Positions 28,079 through 37,358 are shown, numbered from the stretch's first letter. The stretch is 57,717 nucleotides of DNA from Draconibacterium aestuarii (GCA_026671195.1 JAPOHD010000030.1:1-57717), one strand, 5' to 3'. Numbers and translations are program-made. The notes: generated by a model from the sequence alone, not told the origin.

Positions 28079-28330
28079 ACTCTTTTTTTAGATTTGATTA
28101 ATAAATAATAAATTTGACTATAGAAATAGTTGGTTAATTTGCGTTATAAATACCAAGAGGATTAAAGAAGGATATTGAGAAGAATAGATAATACTATAAC
28201 CAACAGAATTATTGATACAAGTATTATACGATTTAATTTTTTCAAATTTTGCTTCGTCCGTTTCATTCGTTTAGTTCAATTAGTAGTTTCAATTAATGCT
28301 GCAATAAAATACATTAATGGCTTCCCTTAG

Positions 28331-28386
28331 GGTACTAAACGTACCAAAAAGCGAGGCTATATTTCCCGCACAAGGGCATATTTCCC
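28331..28386. promoter_or_regulatory. Candidate operator cluster upstream of susC pair 1
   Basis: Within 56 bases there is a perfect palindrome GGTAC-TAAAC-GTACC (28331-28345) and two direct copies of ATATTTCCC (28359-28367 and 28378-28386), 19 bp apart. CCCTTAGGG at 28324-28332 overlaps the left palindrome arm. Direct repeats about two helical turns apart are the kind of site bound by hybrid two-component regulators of PULs. This is inference, because no regulator gene is in the window. Confidence 0.35.
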
Positions 28387-28768
28387 AAATTGAGGTGATT
28401 AATAAAGTTTAACTCAAATTGTTAATTTAAACGTCCCAAATCCCACTCAAAAATGGTAAAGAAACATTAATATCGAGCAATGGAACAAACGCAATAAACA
28501 CCTGTATTTCAACACCTAACAAATCCACAACGTCGAAACCACTGATTATATTTGTAACAAATATTTATGACTGTTACTCAGTCAGGACAAATACTATTTG
28601 TGGCAATAAAACAAGTAGAAAAGCAGGTAATTCCAGGGTTGGTACAATCGTCCCCATGGCAATTCACCGATTTTAGTATTGCATCGTACTTTTCGTATTC
28701 CAGTAATCTATATAAAGTAAAAAGAAAGTAGTGATCTGAGTTTGACAAACACTTTAAAATAAGAACAA

Positions 28769-28803
28769 GCATAGCAACCAATATTGGAAGTTAAGTGCTA
28801 TGC
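28769..28803. repeat. Inverted repeat with an inner palindrome
   Basis: GCATAGCA (28769-28776) and TGCTATGC (28796-28803) form an 8-bp perfect stem around a loop that itself contains CCAATATTGG (28778-28787), a perfect 10-bp palindrome. Its role is unknown. It could be a protein-binding site or a structured leader element, since T-runs suitable for a minus-strand terminator do not follow. Confidence 0.45.
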
Positions 28804-29037
28804 AAAAATTGAATTATCCGATATTGTAAAGCCACCTCCAAACCGAGGCGATTTTTCCCGTGAAAACTGAAATATTATCTGACATTACAATGAATTGACC
28901 AAAATTCCACACAAAATATTGCAACATCTTATCGAATGAGTTTTTAATGCCGGGTTTTGAGGTATGCCACAAATTAAATGCATTTTTGTTATATCTACCA
29001 ACCACGCACTAAAACAGTGACTTAATCCAAGTAAATA

Positions 29038-29940
29038 CTACTGAAAAACTGATTTCAAATATTTTGTATTTGCTCCATAATTCCCAACCACATCGCGCAC
29101 TTTAGTGGCATCACGTGAGCGTTCAATTACCAACCAGCCCGACCAGTGCATTTCGTCTAACGTTTGTTTTATTTTATTCATATCAAGCCGTTTGTTATTT
29201 TCAAGCCAAACACCATCCGTGTCTGTACAATGAATCTGGCAAATCCAGTCTTTCCCCAAAAGTTTTAATTCGCTGTACAAGTCACGACCCGCTTCCAGCG
29301 GATTCTGAAAATTGTAATAAATTTTGATCGCAGGAGAACCTATTTCTTCCAACAATTTAATTTCACCTAAGGCATCAAGCGAAGTCTCAATACCAATAAC
29401 AACTTCGGCAGCTTCAGCCTTTTTCCCTGCCATTTTCAAACGTTCAACCACAGCTGCCCGACGTTCAGGATATTTAATCAAATCGCCTTCCACACCGAGT
29501 GGTAAAAAGGCCACTTTCACCCCAATCAGATTCATGGTATTTATACAATCATCGATCAATCGTTCCACTCCATCGCGTGTTGGAAACGACTGTGAATAAA
29601 AGCCGGACATGGCAACTGATGAAAATTCAAGATTGTATTCGTTTAATTTATCCAGAAAAATTTTACGTTCCACCGGATTCAGCATTTTATTGTTCCAGGT
29701 AGGACGGTTTCCCAATCCTCCCATGTCGAGTTCTATTCCATCGGCTCCAATTTCATGCGTACGCTCAAAAACGCCCAGCTTTTGCCGTTTAAGAATCATC
29801 CAGTCGCACACGGCAATTTTATATTGTTGCCCGGCTTGCAATTGCACCTTTTCATCCTTACTTTGTTTCAAGTTACACGATGTAAAGAGTGGACTGCTGA
29901 GTACCAGAATTATTAGTATTTGTACTAAATACTTCCTCAT
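29038..29940 (-). CDS. Secreted sugar-isomerase/epimerase-like TIM-barrel lipoprotein
   Basis: The 300-residue product is a lipoprotein (LFTSCNLK, Cys22) with an AP-endonuclease-2/xylose-isomerase-like TIM barrel. Recognisable elements include HEIGADGIELDMGGLGNRP, GIETSLDALGEI, CQIHCTDTDGVWLENN and a final MHWSGWLVIERS. The metal-binding pattern of the family (Glu on strand 5, Asp-x-His type groups) is present. Members are usually cytoplasmic isomerases or epimerases; a lipid-anchored version suggests action on periplasmic sugars. Such proteins often accompany Gfo/Idh enzymes, one of which is in this window at 20685. The substrate is unknown. It is the last gene before the 959-bp gap. Confidence 0.75.
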   Translation of the reverse strand: MRKYLVQILIILVLSSPLFTSCNLKQSKDEKVQLQAGQQYKIAVCDWMILKRQKLGVFERTHEIGADGIELDMGGLGNRPTWNNKMLNPVERKIFLDKLNEYNLEFSSVAMSGFYSQSFPTRDGVERLIDDCINTMNLIGVKVAFLPLGVEGDLIKYPERRAAVVERLKMAGKKAEAAEVVIGIETSLDALGEIKLLEEIGSPAIKIYYNFQNPLEAGRDLYSELKLLGKDWICQIHCTDTDGVWLENNKRLDMNKIKQTLDEMHWSGWLVIERSRDATKVRDVVGNYGANTKYLKSVFQ

Positions 29941-29965
29941 TACCTATTTGAAGTTTATTCGCTAA

Positions 29966-31081
29966 TTACAAGGGCCAATCGCCATTCTCTATCTTTTTCA
30001 ATACCAGTTTCGATGGATCAACAACCACATGTTTGATTCGCTCGCGACGCCAGGTATAAATAAAATGAAGCATTCCATCGGAACATTGAATGACTGCCGG
30101 GTAGGAATACTGGCTAATTGGAGAAGCTTCCAAAATTAAAGCCGCATACCATGTTTTGCCATCTTCTGAGACAGCAACATTTAAAGGTGTGCGTGCACCT
30201 TTTACTTCTCCGTCGGGTGGCAACACGTGGTTATAAACCAGTACCTGCCTTCCATCAGCCAGCGTAACTGCATCGGTTCCTGAGTTGTTATTTGGCAGAT
30301 TGCTTAATCCCATCTCCGACCAGGTTTTACCACTGTCTTCCGACCATGATTCAACAATTGCACGGTTTCTGCTACGGCAAAGTATCTGTAATTTTCCGTC
30401 GGGATAAGTTAAAATACTGGGTTGAATGGCTTTTAGTACAAAGCCGTTGAACTCCTGGCTATGGCCGTCGTTAACAGCATCAGTTTTAGTCCATGTTTTG
30501 CCAAAATCCTTCGTCATTTCAATGTGAACACGCCAACCTTCATCTCCTTCGGTACTTGTTGGACAAAGTAAAGTTCCATCTTTTAACAGAACCGGTTTGT
30601 TTTTTACCGGCCCGATAAAACCTTTTGGTAAAGCTTCAGGTTCCGACCAGGTGTAACCGTTGTCGGAAGAACGCATGAGCATTCCCCACCAGCTCGACGG
30701 ATGTGGTCCGACTTTGTAAAACAGCATCAAATCGCCATCCGGAATTTGAAAAAGCACCGGGTTCCAGGTTGGGTAACGCAAAGTATCATTTTGAATTCCG
30801 TTAACCACTTCAACCGATGGAGTCCATTTCCCATCTTTTAAATGGCTCACCCAAATTCCTACGTCGGGATGACGCTCGTGAGTGCCACCAAACCAGGCTG
30901 CTACCATACCTTCAGGAGTTTCGGCAATGGTTGATGCATGGCACGATGGATACGGTGCCTCGTTATAAACAAATTCGTCAACAATTATTCCCTGTTTCCA
31001 CCACGGAAGCTGTGCGTTGGCATAAATACCCGAAATTACAATCGTTACAAAGGCCAGTATTATTTTCTTTTTTATCATCAT
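29966..31081 (-). CDS. Sialidase-fold (BNR/Asp-box) secreted propeller protein
   Basis: The 371-residue product has a signal peptide (IYANAQ) and a beta-propeller with Asp boxes at ~138-145 (SSDNGYTW), ~190-197 (TKDFGKTW), ~247-254 (SEDSGKTW) and a fourth, SEDGKTWY. The N-terminus reads YPSCHASTIAETPEG, then AAWFGGTHERHPD. The fold is that of sialidases, but an arginine triad typical of neuraminate hydrolysis is not obvious. In pectin loci, proteins of this type may cleave or bind acidic side chains. Lyases and rhamnosidases on rhamnosyl-glucuronate also use propellers, so the activity is open. It follows the STN-hydrolase fusion gene with an 8-bp gap. Confidence 0.7.
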   Translation of the reverse strand: MMIKKKIILAFVTIVISGIYANAQLPWWKQGIIVDEFVYNEAPYPSCHASTIAETPEGMVAAWFGGTHERHPDVGIWVSHLKDGKWTPSVEVVNGIQNDTLRYPTWNPVLFQIPDGDLMLFYKVGPHPSSWWGMLMRSSDNGYTWSEPEALPKGFIGPVKNKPVLLKDGTLLCPTSTEGDEGWRVHIEMTKDFGKTWTKTDAVNDGHSQEFNGFVLKAIQPSILTYPDGKLQILCRSRNRAIVESWSEDSGKTWSEMGLSNLPNNNSGTDAVTLADGRQVLVYNHVLPPDGEVKGARTPLNVAVSEDGKTWYAALILEASPISQYSYPAVIQCSDGMLHFIYTWRRERIKHVVVDPSKLVLKKIENGDWPL

Positions 31082-31089
31082 TTTATATT

Positions 31090-33060
31090 TTATTTTTTTG
31101 TTGATTTGCTTGGCTCTGCTTTTTTGGCTCTTGCTGCTTTTACATAATCGCTGTACATTTTTCGCCAGTTCCTGCCATTGGAATTCAGATATTGCTCATT
31201 TTTGGTTTTGTAAATCTCAAAAATGGCCGAAATCTGTTTCATGCTTTTGTAATCCACAGCCATTTCGCGTGCTTCCTTTAAATTTGCGAGAATTGTTTTT
31301 TCTTCTTCCCCTGTCATGTCCGGAACAATTTCGCGATAAGCTTTTATGGTAAATGCAACTTTACCTATGGTGTACAAATCAAGCACCTGTTCCACCTGTT
31401 CTTCGTTTAAATCCTTTCGAAGCCCGTTCATTAAATCTTCGTGTACCGATTTTGGTTTTGAAGAGCTGGCAATCATTTCACGATCAAGTTTAGACAATTC
31501 CTTTCCGCTTTGCGGATTTATTCCTGCCGGTACACTTGTGTATGGATGCTCCAAATTCCATTCGCGAACCGCGTATAAATGAGTATAAAGTATCTTCTCA
31601 ATTCGTGCTTCCTTTTCGGCATCATTTAACGCCAAAGTGGCTGTCCATTTTTTAGCTTTTTCTGCCGATTCCAGCTTGGCATTGATTTTTTCATCACGTA
31701 CTTTATCGAACATTTTTTCTACTTCGTCAAAACTACGAATTGCATTTGCCGGCATTTTTTCGCCATTCTTACCAAAACTCAGCATTGTTTCCTGTGTTTC
31801 AATCTGGACTTTCGATTCGTCAAGCATGTTTGCATCCAGACCAAAGGTTTTTATAAAAAAATCATATACACCGTTTCGTTTGCTTATTCCGAAAGAATGT
31901 CCTTCGTCGGGTATATGCACATTGGTAACCTTGTTCTCTGCATTGTAAAATCCATAAATACGTTTCAAATACGGTAATTCCAGTTCCGGCACCGAAGCTG
32001 TCCAGTCTAGTCCATCGGAAATTACACAAAGTGGTTTGGGAGCAAAAGCCGCCATCATTTCGGCATTGTTTGTTCCGCCACAAGCCAGGGTAATTGGCAT
32101 ACCACTTTCGCAAGGACAACCGCCGTCAAAATGCGACGAAAGGCTTACTGTTGGACAAACTGCCGTAAAGCGATCATCTAAAATCGATAACAAAACCGTT
32201 TGCGTGCCACCACCGGAACCTCCATTCGCACCCACTTTTGTTGCATCGATATCCGCTAAAGTAAGCATATAATCAAGCAGCGTCAATCCATTCATTATTT
32301 GTACAACATGAGCCACAGAAGTTCTGTGAGCGGCCCCGGTAACCTGTAACACAGATTCACCCCAGCCAAACAGGTCGTAGCTTACACAAGTAGCTCCCAT
32401 GCGGGCCAGTGTTCCAAAACGATATTGCAAATCGGTATTGTAACGCCCATCGGTCCAATGTCCGTTTGGACAAATAATTAAAGGGTGTTTCCCATCTTTC
32501 AACGGACGATAAACTGAGCCGCAAACATATAATCCGGGTAGGGTTTCGAGCGAAAAATTCTGCACTGAATATCCATCGTAATTTCTGGGTTCAGAGAAAG
32601 TCGGTTGTGCATCCACTTTTTTTGCAAGGATGGGATCAATTTGTAAAATCTCCCGCACTTCCTTGCGTAAACATGCCTTTCGTTGGTTCCATTCAGTCGA
32701 ATCGGTATACAATGTATTTAAATAGGCCAGCATCTTTTGCCCGTCAGCCGGAGTCCTGCGTGGATATTCGTAACTCTTTATTTTGTATAATTTATCGTTT
32801 TGTTTTACAAATTTATAATCGAAAAGCGACAGCACATTGGTCAACGATTCTTCAAGCGAATACGGTCGAATCCGAAAATCTGCAAAAGGAACAACTTTAC
32901 CGGTGGTATCCACATCGTACTTCAGCCGTACTTCAAATTGTGTCCCAATATCCTGCAGTACTTTTCCCAAAGGTTTTGAGAAATTATCTTCATACGTCTG
33001 CCCCTCAGCAACAACCAAAGAAAGTATTAATACAACAAAACTTAAAACCAGTTTCTTCAT
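31090..33060 (-). CDS. STN-like domain + alpha/beta hydrolase + DUF3826-like fusion
   Basis: The 656-residue product has a signal peptide (VVAEGQ). Residues ~25-95 resemble the STN domain of secretins and TonB receptors (SLEESLTNVLSLFDYKFV). Residues ~150-410 form an alpha/beta hydrolase with CPNGHW loop, Ser282 in ANGGSGGGTQ, a nearby acid (Asp349 or Asp352) and His388 in DEGHSFG. Residues ~480-640 match the DUF3826 protein encoded at 41988-42668: compare IVPDMTGEEEKTI and LKEAREMA here with MVPSLTDEEKKQI and LLEAREHA there. The esterase role is likely, with flanking domains perhaps tethering or regulating it. It is separated by 6 bp from the 33067 gene. Confidence 0.75.
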   Translation of the reverse strand: MKKLVLSFVVLILSLVVAEGQTYEDNFSKPLGKVLQDIGTQFEVRLKYDVDTTGKVVPFADFRIRPYSLEESLTNVLSLFDYKFVKQNDKLYKIKSYEYPRRTPADGQKMLAYLNTLYTDSTEWNQRKACLRKEVREILQIDPILAKKVDAQPTFSEPRNYDGYSVQNFSLETLPGLYVCGSVYRPLKDGKHPLIICPNGHWTDGRYNTDLQYRFGTLARMGATCVSYDLFGWGESVLQVTGAAHRTSVAHVVQIMNGLTLLDYMLTLADIDATKVGANGGSGGGTQTVLLSILDDRFTAVCPTVSLSSHFDGGCPCESGMPITLACGGTNNAEMMAAFAPKPLCVISDGLDWTASVPELELPYLKRIYGFYNAENKVTNVHIPDEGHSFGISKRNGVYDFFIKTFGLDANMLDESKVQIETQETMLSFGKNGEKMPANAIRSFDEVEKMFDKVRDEKINAKLESAEKAKKWTATLALNDAEKEARIEKILYTHLYAVREWNLEHPYTSVPAGINPQSGKELSKLDREMIASSSKPKSVHEDLMNGLRKDLNEEQVEQVLDLYTIGKVAFTIKAYREIVPDMTGEEEKTILANLKEAREMAVDYKSMKQISAIFEIYKTKNEQYLNSNGRNWRKMYSDYVKAARAKKAEPSKSTKK

Positions 33061-33066
33061 ACTCTT

Positions 33067-36000
33067 TTACTTTACATCGTATTCGCAGACAAGTTTTGTC
33101 AATGTCTCACTTCTGCCAATTTCTTTCCCATCGGCAAGAATAACCAGACCTTTTCCCCAGCCGTATTTAGAGCCATCTTTGTCCCAAATAATGCTTACTA
33201 TTTTTCCGTGATACAACACATTATCCAAACAGAACCAGTCCCACTTGTTCTCCGGAACGAGCGGATTTACTTCAATTTTATTATCATCCCGGGGACGTAA
33301 TCCAACCAATCCGGTAATCAATACATCGTTGAAGGTTGAATGATTGTAATATCGGCTGCGTTCCTGATCGCCTTTTAACCAGTAACCGGTTGTTTCGTCG
33401 AGGTACTCGCCAATGTAAGGCCGGCCACGGTAATACTGCGATTCAACATAGGTTTCCAACAAATCGAAATATATCGAGTCGTTAACCACATTTTGATCGT
33501 AATTATTTAACAGATTGGCCATTCCAATCAGTGTCTGCGATGTTGAAAACGGCCAAACCGCACCGTCCCATTCGCATTTGCAGCATCCGTGTGTACGAAA
33601 TTCAGGATGGCGACGTTCGGCAGTTGTTATACCAAACGGTGCGTTAAAACCTTCGGTATCCATTATCTGTTCCCAGGCATTCTCATAACCTTTAGCAGGC
33701 AAATTAAAATACCACGGAATAAAACCAATTTGTTCGCGAACTTCCGCAAAACCACCTGTTTCTTTTACCGTTTCAAAAAAGTGACTTTCAGTATTCCATA
33801 GATTTTGTTGAACCAATTCTTTTAGCGTATCGGCTTTGGCAGCATATAATTTTGCCCATTCCGAATTTCCAGCCAACTCTGCCATTTTCGAAAGAGCAAC
33901 AGCATTTCCGTACATGTAACTGTTAATGGTTGGGCGCTCGTTTTTAACACGTCGCCCACCGGAAATCTGTTCTTCCATTCCATCTTTTACATCTTCCTGC
34001 CAAAACATGCCTGTTGGTTTTCTTCGTTCCACTTCCCACAAACGGTAACCGTTTTCCAAATCGGGTAACATGTCCAAAACAAAGTTTTTGTCACCCGAAA
34101 GCAGGTAGTAATTGTACACTGCATCTGCGTTCCAATTGCTGAACTTATGCAGTTTACTCATTGGTTTTCCCTCGTTGCCACGGTACCACACCTTTAAATT
34201 ATCGGTAAGGTAAGCAGTGTTATGCAACCAGCGCGATTCGTAAGTATGATGCCCCACAGCACAGGCAATCAAATTGTATTTATCGGCGTATGAACGTTGC
34301 ACCAAAAATTCGGTCATTGCATTTCCAACCGGAGTTTCTTTAATGTGTTTGCGTAATGTCCACCAGCGATAATAAAACATCTCTTCAAAATTTGCCTGCG
34401 GACATTCAAACAAAGGAATATTCTTTTTCATCCACTCCCACGATTCAGCATTTGGAATGGCCTGAATAATATTTTCATCTTCCATTTTGTTGAAATAATC
34501 AACGTAATGTTTGAAGTCATCTACATTTAAAACTGCCGGCTTATTTTCTGCATTTTTTGTTTTTAAACTTTTTATGAAAAAAGAAGCTTCATCAACCGGT
34601 TTACCGTTTTGAGGAACATCAAAATCCTGATCGGTTGGAGTGTCTGCATTCGGAAAACGCCTGACTTCGCCGGTGCGGAATACAATTTTATCCAACTCGT
34701 GAACCGGTGCAAAAAACAAACGTCGTAACACTTGTTCTCCGTTCATATAAACGGTATAAAACCGGTCGGCAGTTGTTGCAACAATCCGGATGGAGTATTC
34801 TGTATTGTCCACATAATCCCTCAAATTGTTTACCCTATAACCTGCTTTGTATTTTATTTTTCCGTCGTTATCAAAAATCAAACGCAAAGCAGGTGTATTT
34901 TTACTGTTCTGCAATTCTATCTGCAAAGTACCTGTATTGTTCTGCCCTGTTTTTATTGTGAATTCTACATCGGCAACTTTAGTTGCAGGAAACAAACGAG
35001 TCGCTTTTGCATAGTCAAATTCATCCTTGTCTTTTAAAGCCAGCCATTTTTCATTGCCCGATTTTTCAATTTTTACAGGTGCCCAAACCGGACTGTAAAT
35101 GTTCCAGCTATCCAATTCCTGTCCATCTTTCATGGCTGAAAACACTTCATCAACCTGTCGTACTTCTTTCTCCTGAATTGGCACTTTAACACGCGAAATC
35201 CACATGTCTTCCTTGTTCACGCTATAAGAAACCCACAGGTTTTTATCAGCAGGAATACCGTTTCCTTCCACAATACCACGAATGTATTGAGGGCCGTACG
35301 ATTTGTAATTTCCGCCGTAACGCATGGTCGTAATTTCGCCGTTTATAAGCAACAGTTTATCGTATTCGTAACCATCGTTACTTACCGAAAGTGCCAGTGG
35401 CCAACGAAATTCTGAAGGATTGTAAACCGTAACATATTTGCCGTCGGAAGTAGCTTGCCCCCAAATTTTTGCATTTGCATTTACAAAACCCGGTGCCCGC
35501 AGCGGAGTTGTCCAGGTTTTTCCCTCATCGGAGCTGGTTGCTGTTAAAGCATGTTTCCAAAGTCCAATCACATTTCCATCGGCTGCATGGTAAAAACTAA
35601 AGGCTTTGTATTGTTCTTTTATCGGTATAAGCGGATCGTCACGATCGGCCTCCTCCACCCATTGCTGCATCATTAATGGCTTCGACAACAATTCGTCGCA
35701 AGCTTTAACAAAACCTTTGTCCTTGCATTTTTGGTAAAAAGGGAAAGATGTATTTTTCTTGTCCCAGCCATGGTTGTAGCGAATAAAATAAATGGGGCCA
35801 AAAGTGCCGTCTTTGTATATTTCGCGCACCACACGTCCAATCCCGTTTCCATCGTTTGGGCTGTCTTTTTTATTTAATGAAATACCGTAGTACGCGAGGC
35901 TCAACAAGCGATTGTCAGACGAAACATAAAAGCCCATTCTCTGATGCATAACTGCAATCAGGTCCTTTGCTACATCGTCCACTTCCTCTTTTGTTGTTCC

Positions 36001-36387
36001 GTCGGGTATCTGGTATTCGGGGAAAATGGTAACCGGCTTTGTCCAGTTGTATCCATCGTCCGAAGTTAAAAGCATGGTACGTCCGGGAGGAATATGTTCA
36101 CCCACCGGATCGTTCAGGTAATGGTAATAAAATTTATTGTTCCAGTAGGCCAGATTTGGTGCATGGTTATATGTCCAACCCAAACCATCAGCCGTTTCTG
36201 GCAACTCGCGGTTGGCACGCATAACCTGAATATTGTGCACTCCCAATGCAGGGCTTAACTGTCCGTGATGATAATCCACGTTTACCTGAGCCTCACACAC
36301 ATAATGAGCTGTGTCTTGCGCATTTATATTGCCTGCGATAAATACAAATAAAACTACAACTGAAATATGTACAAATCGTTTCATCAT
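33067..36387 (-). CDS. Three-domain secreted protein: propeller, ConA-like sandwich, alpha/alpha toroid
   Basis: The 1106-residue product has a signal peptide (IAGNINAQ). Residues ~25-425 are a propeller resembling sialidase-like folds (LLTSDDGYNWTKPVTI and ATSSDEGKTWTTP). Residues ~430-615 look like a concanavalin/LamG sandwich. Residues ~630-1020 form an alpha/alpha toroid of MGH1/GH63-like glycosidases: MYGNAVALSKMAELAG, CEWDGAVWPFST (WDGAVW near 940) and YYNHSTFNDVLITGLVGL. A beta-sandwich closes the chain. Putative acids lie in the WDGAVWPF and YIGEYLDETTG stretches. It is probably a bifunctional glycosidase or lyase for pectin side chains; I cannot assign a family. Its ATG overlaps the upstream GH43 stop as ATGA, so the two are translationally coupled. 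Confidence 0.7.
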   Translation of the reverse strand: MMKRFVHISVVVLFVFIAGNINAQDTAHYVCEAQVNVDYHHGQLSPALGVHNIQVMRANRELPETADGLGWTYNHAPNLAYWNNKFYYHYLNDPVGEHIPPGRTMLLTSDDGYNWTKPVTIFPEYQIPDGTTKEEVDDVAKDLIAVMHQRMGFYVSSDNRLLSLAYYGISLNKKDSPNDGNGIGRVVREIYKDGTFGPIYFIRYNHGWDKKNTSFPFYQKCKDKGFVKACDELLSKPLMMQQWVEEADRDDPLIPIKEQYKAFSFYHAADGNVIGLWKHALTATSSDEGKTWTTPLRAPGFVNANAKIWGQATSDGKYVTVYNPSEFRWPLALSVSNDGYEYDKLLLINGEITTMRYGGNYKSYGPQYIRGIVEGNGIPADKNLWVSYSVNKEDMWISRVKVPIQEKEVRQVDEVFSAMKDGQELDSWNIYSPVWAPVKIEKSGNEKWLALKDKDEFDYAKATRLFPATKVADVEFTIKTGQNNTGTLQIELQNSKNTPALRLIFDNDGKIKYKAGYRVNNLRDYVDNTEYSIRIVATTADRFYTVYMNGEQVLRRLFFAPVHELDKIVFRTGEVRRFPNADTPTDQDFDVPQNGKPVDEASFFIKSLKTKNAENKPAVLNVDDFKHYVDYFNKMEDENIIQAIPNAESWEWMKKNIPLFECPQANFEEMFYYRWWTLRKHIKETPVGNAMTEFLVQRSYADKYNLIACAVGHHTYESRWLHNTAYLTDNLKVWYRGNEGKPMSKLHKFSNWNADAVYNYYLLSGDKNFVLDMLPDLENGYRLWEVERRKPTGMFWQEDVKDGMEEQISGGRRVKNERPTINSYMYGNAVALSKMAELAGNSEWAKLYAAKADTLKELVQQNLWNTESHFFETVKETGGFAEVREQIGFIPWYFNLPAKGYENAWEQIMDTEGFNAPFGITTAERRHPEFRTHGCCKCEWDGAVWPFSTSQTLIGMANLLNNYDQNVVNDSIYFDLLETYVESQYYRGRPYIGEYLDETTGYWLKGDQERSRYYNHSTFNDVLITGLVGLRPRDDNKIEVNPLVPENKWDWFCLDNVLYHGKIVSIIWDKDGSKYGWGKGLVILADGKEIGRSETLTKLVCEYDVK

Positions 36388-37322
36388 TGCTTCGCCTTTC
36401 TCTCTTCTGATTTCTGAATTAATTGATTCAGAATACTTTCGTTTGTTTTAAAAATTGTACCGTGTTTGTGTCCTTCCGGCAGCTGTACTTTACCTGAAAT
36501 GTCAGTAAATGTTTTAAAATCTGATGTTTCCACAGCATCGTACGTTTTTTTACGGTAGGCATCAAAATAAATCAACCATTTGTCATCCAGTTTTAAAACC
36601 GTTGGTCCTTCTGTAAAGTTATCGGTAAAGGGCTCCGAAATATTTTCCCATGTTCCAAGCGGTGTTTTCCCGAAAGCCACCTTTATATTTCGCTCCGGAC
36701 GGGTATTGTCTTTTAAAACCAATACATAATCCGAGGATTTTCTTTTTACGATCACACAATCAATTACGCTAAAACCTGGGTCGAGATAAAGTTTGGTATC
36801 GGAAAATGTCGTAAAATCTTTGGTAGTTGTGTAATACATGCGGTGATTGTTTCTCTCTTCTTCCATTCCTTTTTCGAATTTGAAAGGAATAGTTGAAGCC
36901 CAAATAATAATGTATTCATCCAGTTCATCGTCGTAAAAAAGTTCGGGTGCCCAAACATTTACAGTAGAAGTATCAAAATCCATTACAGAAATAAACTGCT
37001 GTTCTGACCATTTTACGAGGTCTGTTGAACTGGCATAACCAAAACCCAGATCGCCCCGCCACGAAGAAGTCCAAACCATATGAAATGTTCCATCGGGTCC
37101 TTTCACAACCGAAGGATCGCGCATTACTTTCTGTTCGCCAATTTCGGGTTTTAACCACGAACCACCCAAGTCTTCCCAGTTGTAACCATCGTAACTGTAA
37201 GCCAGATACAAACCTTCGTCGGCAGGTTCACGGAAGGTGCTAAACATGTACACTTCCTTTTCCTGTTTACATGAAACAAAAAGTATAATTCCTATTATTG
37301 ATATTAATATTCTCAACTTCAT
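36384..37322 (-). CDS. GH43-family lipoprotein (short form)
   Basis: The 312-residue lipoprotein (LFVSCKQ, Cys18) is a single five-bladed GH43 propeller. The catalytic triad is legible: Asp69 as base in MRDPSVV, Asp188 as modulator in VIDCVIV and Glu238 as acid in FTEGPTVLK. Blades carry SSTDLVKWS and VWAPELFYDDELDEY. It lacks the C-terminal sandwich of the other GH43 in this window, so its specificity is probably different. Arabinofuranosidase, galactosidase or related activity is likely. The stop overlaps the next start by 4 bp (ATGA, 36384-36387). Confidence 0.88.
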   Translation of the reverse strand: MKLRILISIIGIILFVSCKQEKEVYMFSTFREPADEGLYLAYSYDGYNWEDLGGSWLKPEIGEQKVMRDPSVVKGPDGTFHMVWTSSWRGDLGFGYASSTDLVKWSEQQFISVMDFDTSTVNVWAPELFYDDELDEYIIIWASTIPFKFEKGMEEERNNHRMYYTTTKDFTTFSDTKLYLDPGFSVIDCVIVKRKSSDYVLVLKDNTRPERNIKVAFGKTPLGTWENISEPFTDNFTEGPTVLKLDDKWLIYFDAYRKKTYDAVETSDFKTFTDISGKVQLPEGHKHGTIFKTNESILNQLIQKSEERKAKQ

Positions 37323-37358
37323 TTCTTTTTGTTTTTCTCTTTAAATTAGTTGTACTTT

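Larger units (their letters stand above)
28079..29037. other. 959-bp gene-free stretch upstream of susC pair 1
   Basis: The minus strand here probably holds the promoter and leader of the second susCD unit. Two short frames (28578-28781 and 28814-29005, minus) show no family features and I do not call them. Structured elements are listed separately: a GGTAC-n5-GTACC palindrome, a direct repeat of ATATTTCCC and an 8-bp inverted repeat near 28769-28803. A weak stem at 28832-28856 (rich in GGAGG/CCTCC) lies after the 29038 gene. No rRNA, tRNA or transposon is visible. Confidence 0.5.

Noticed and set aside
28578-28781. Minus-strand 67-codon frame in the susC upstream gap
   Set aside because: Low-complexity, cysteine-rich translation with no family features and no ribosome binding site; likely chance.
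28814-29005. Minus-strand 63-codon frame
   Set aside because: It resembles no known family and has no operon partner; could be a decayed remnant, but unsupported.
32607-33143. 178-codon plus-strand frame
   Set aside because: It lies opposite the coding frame of the esterase fusion and has a basic, low-information translation.
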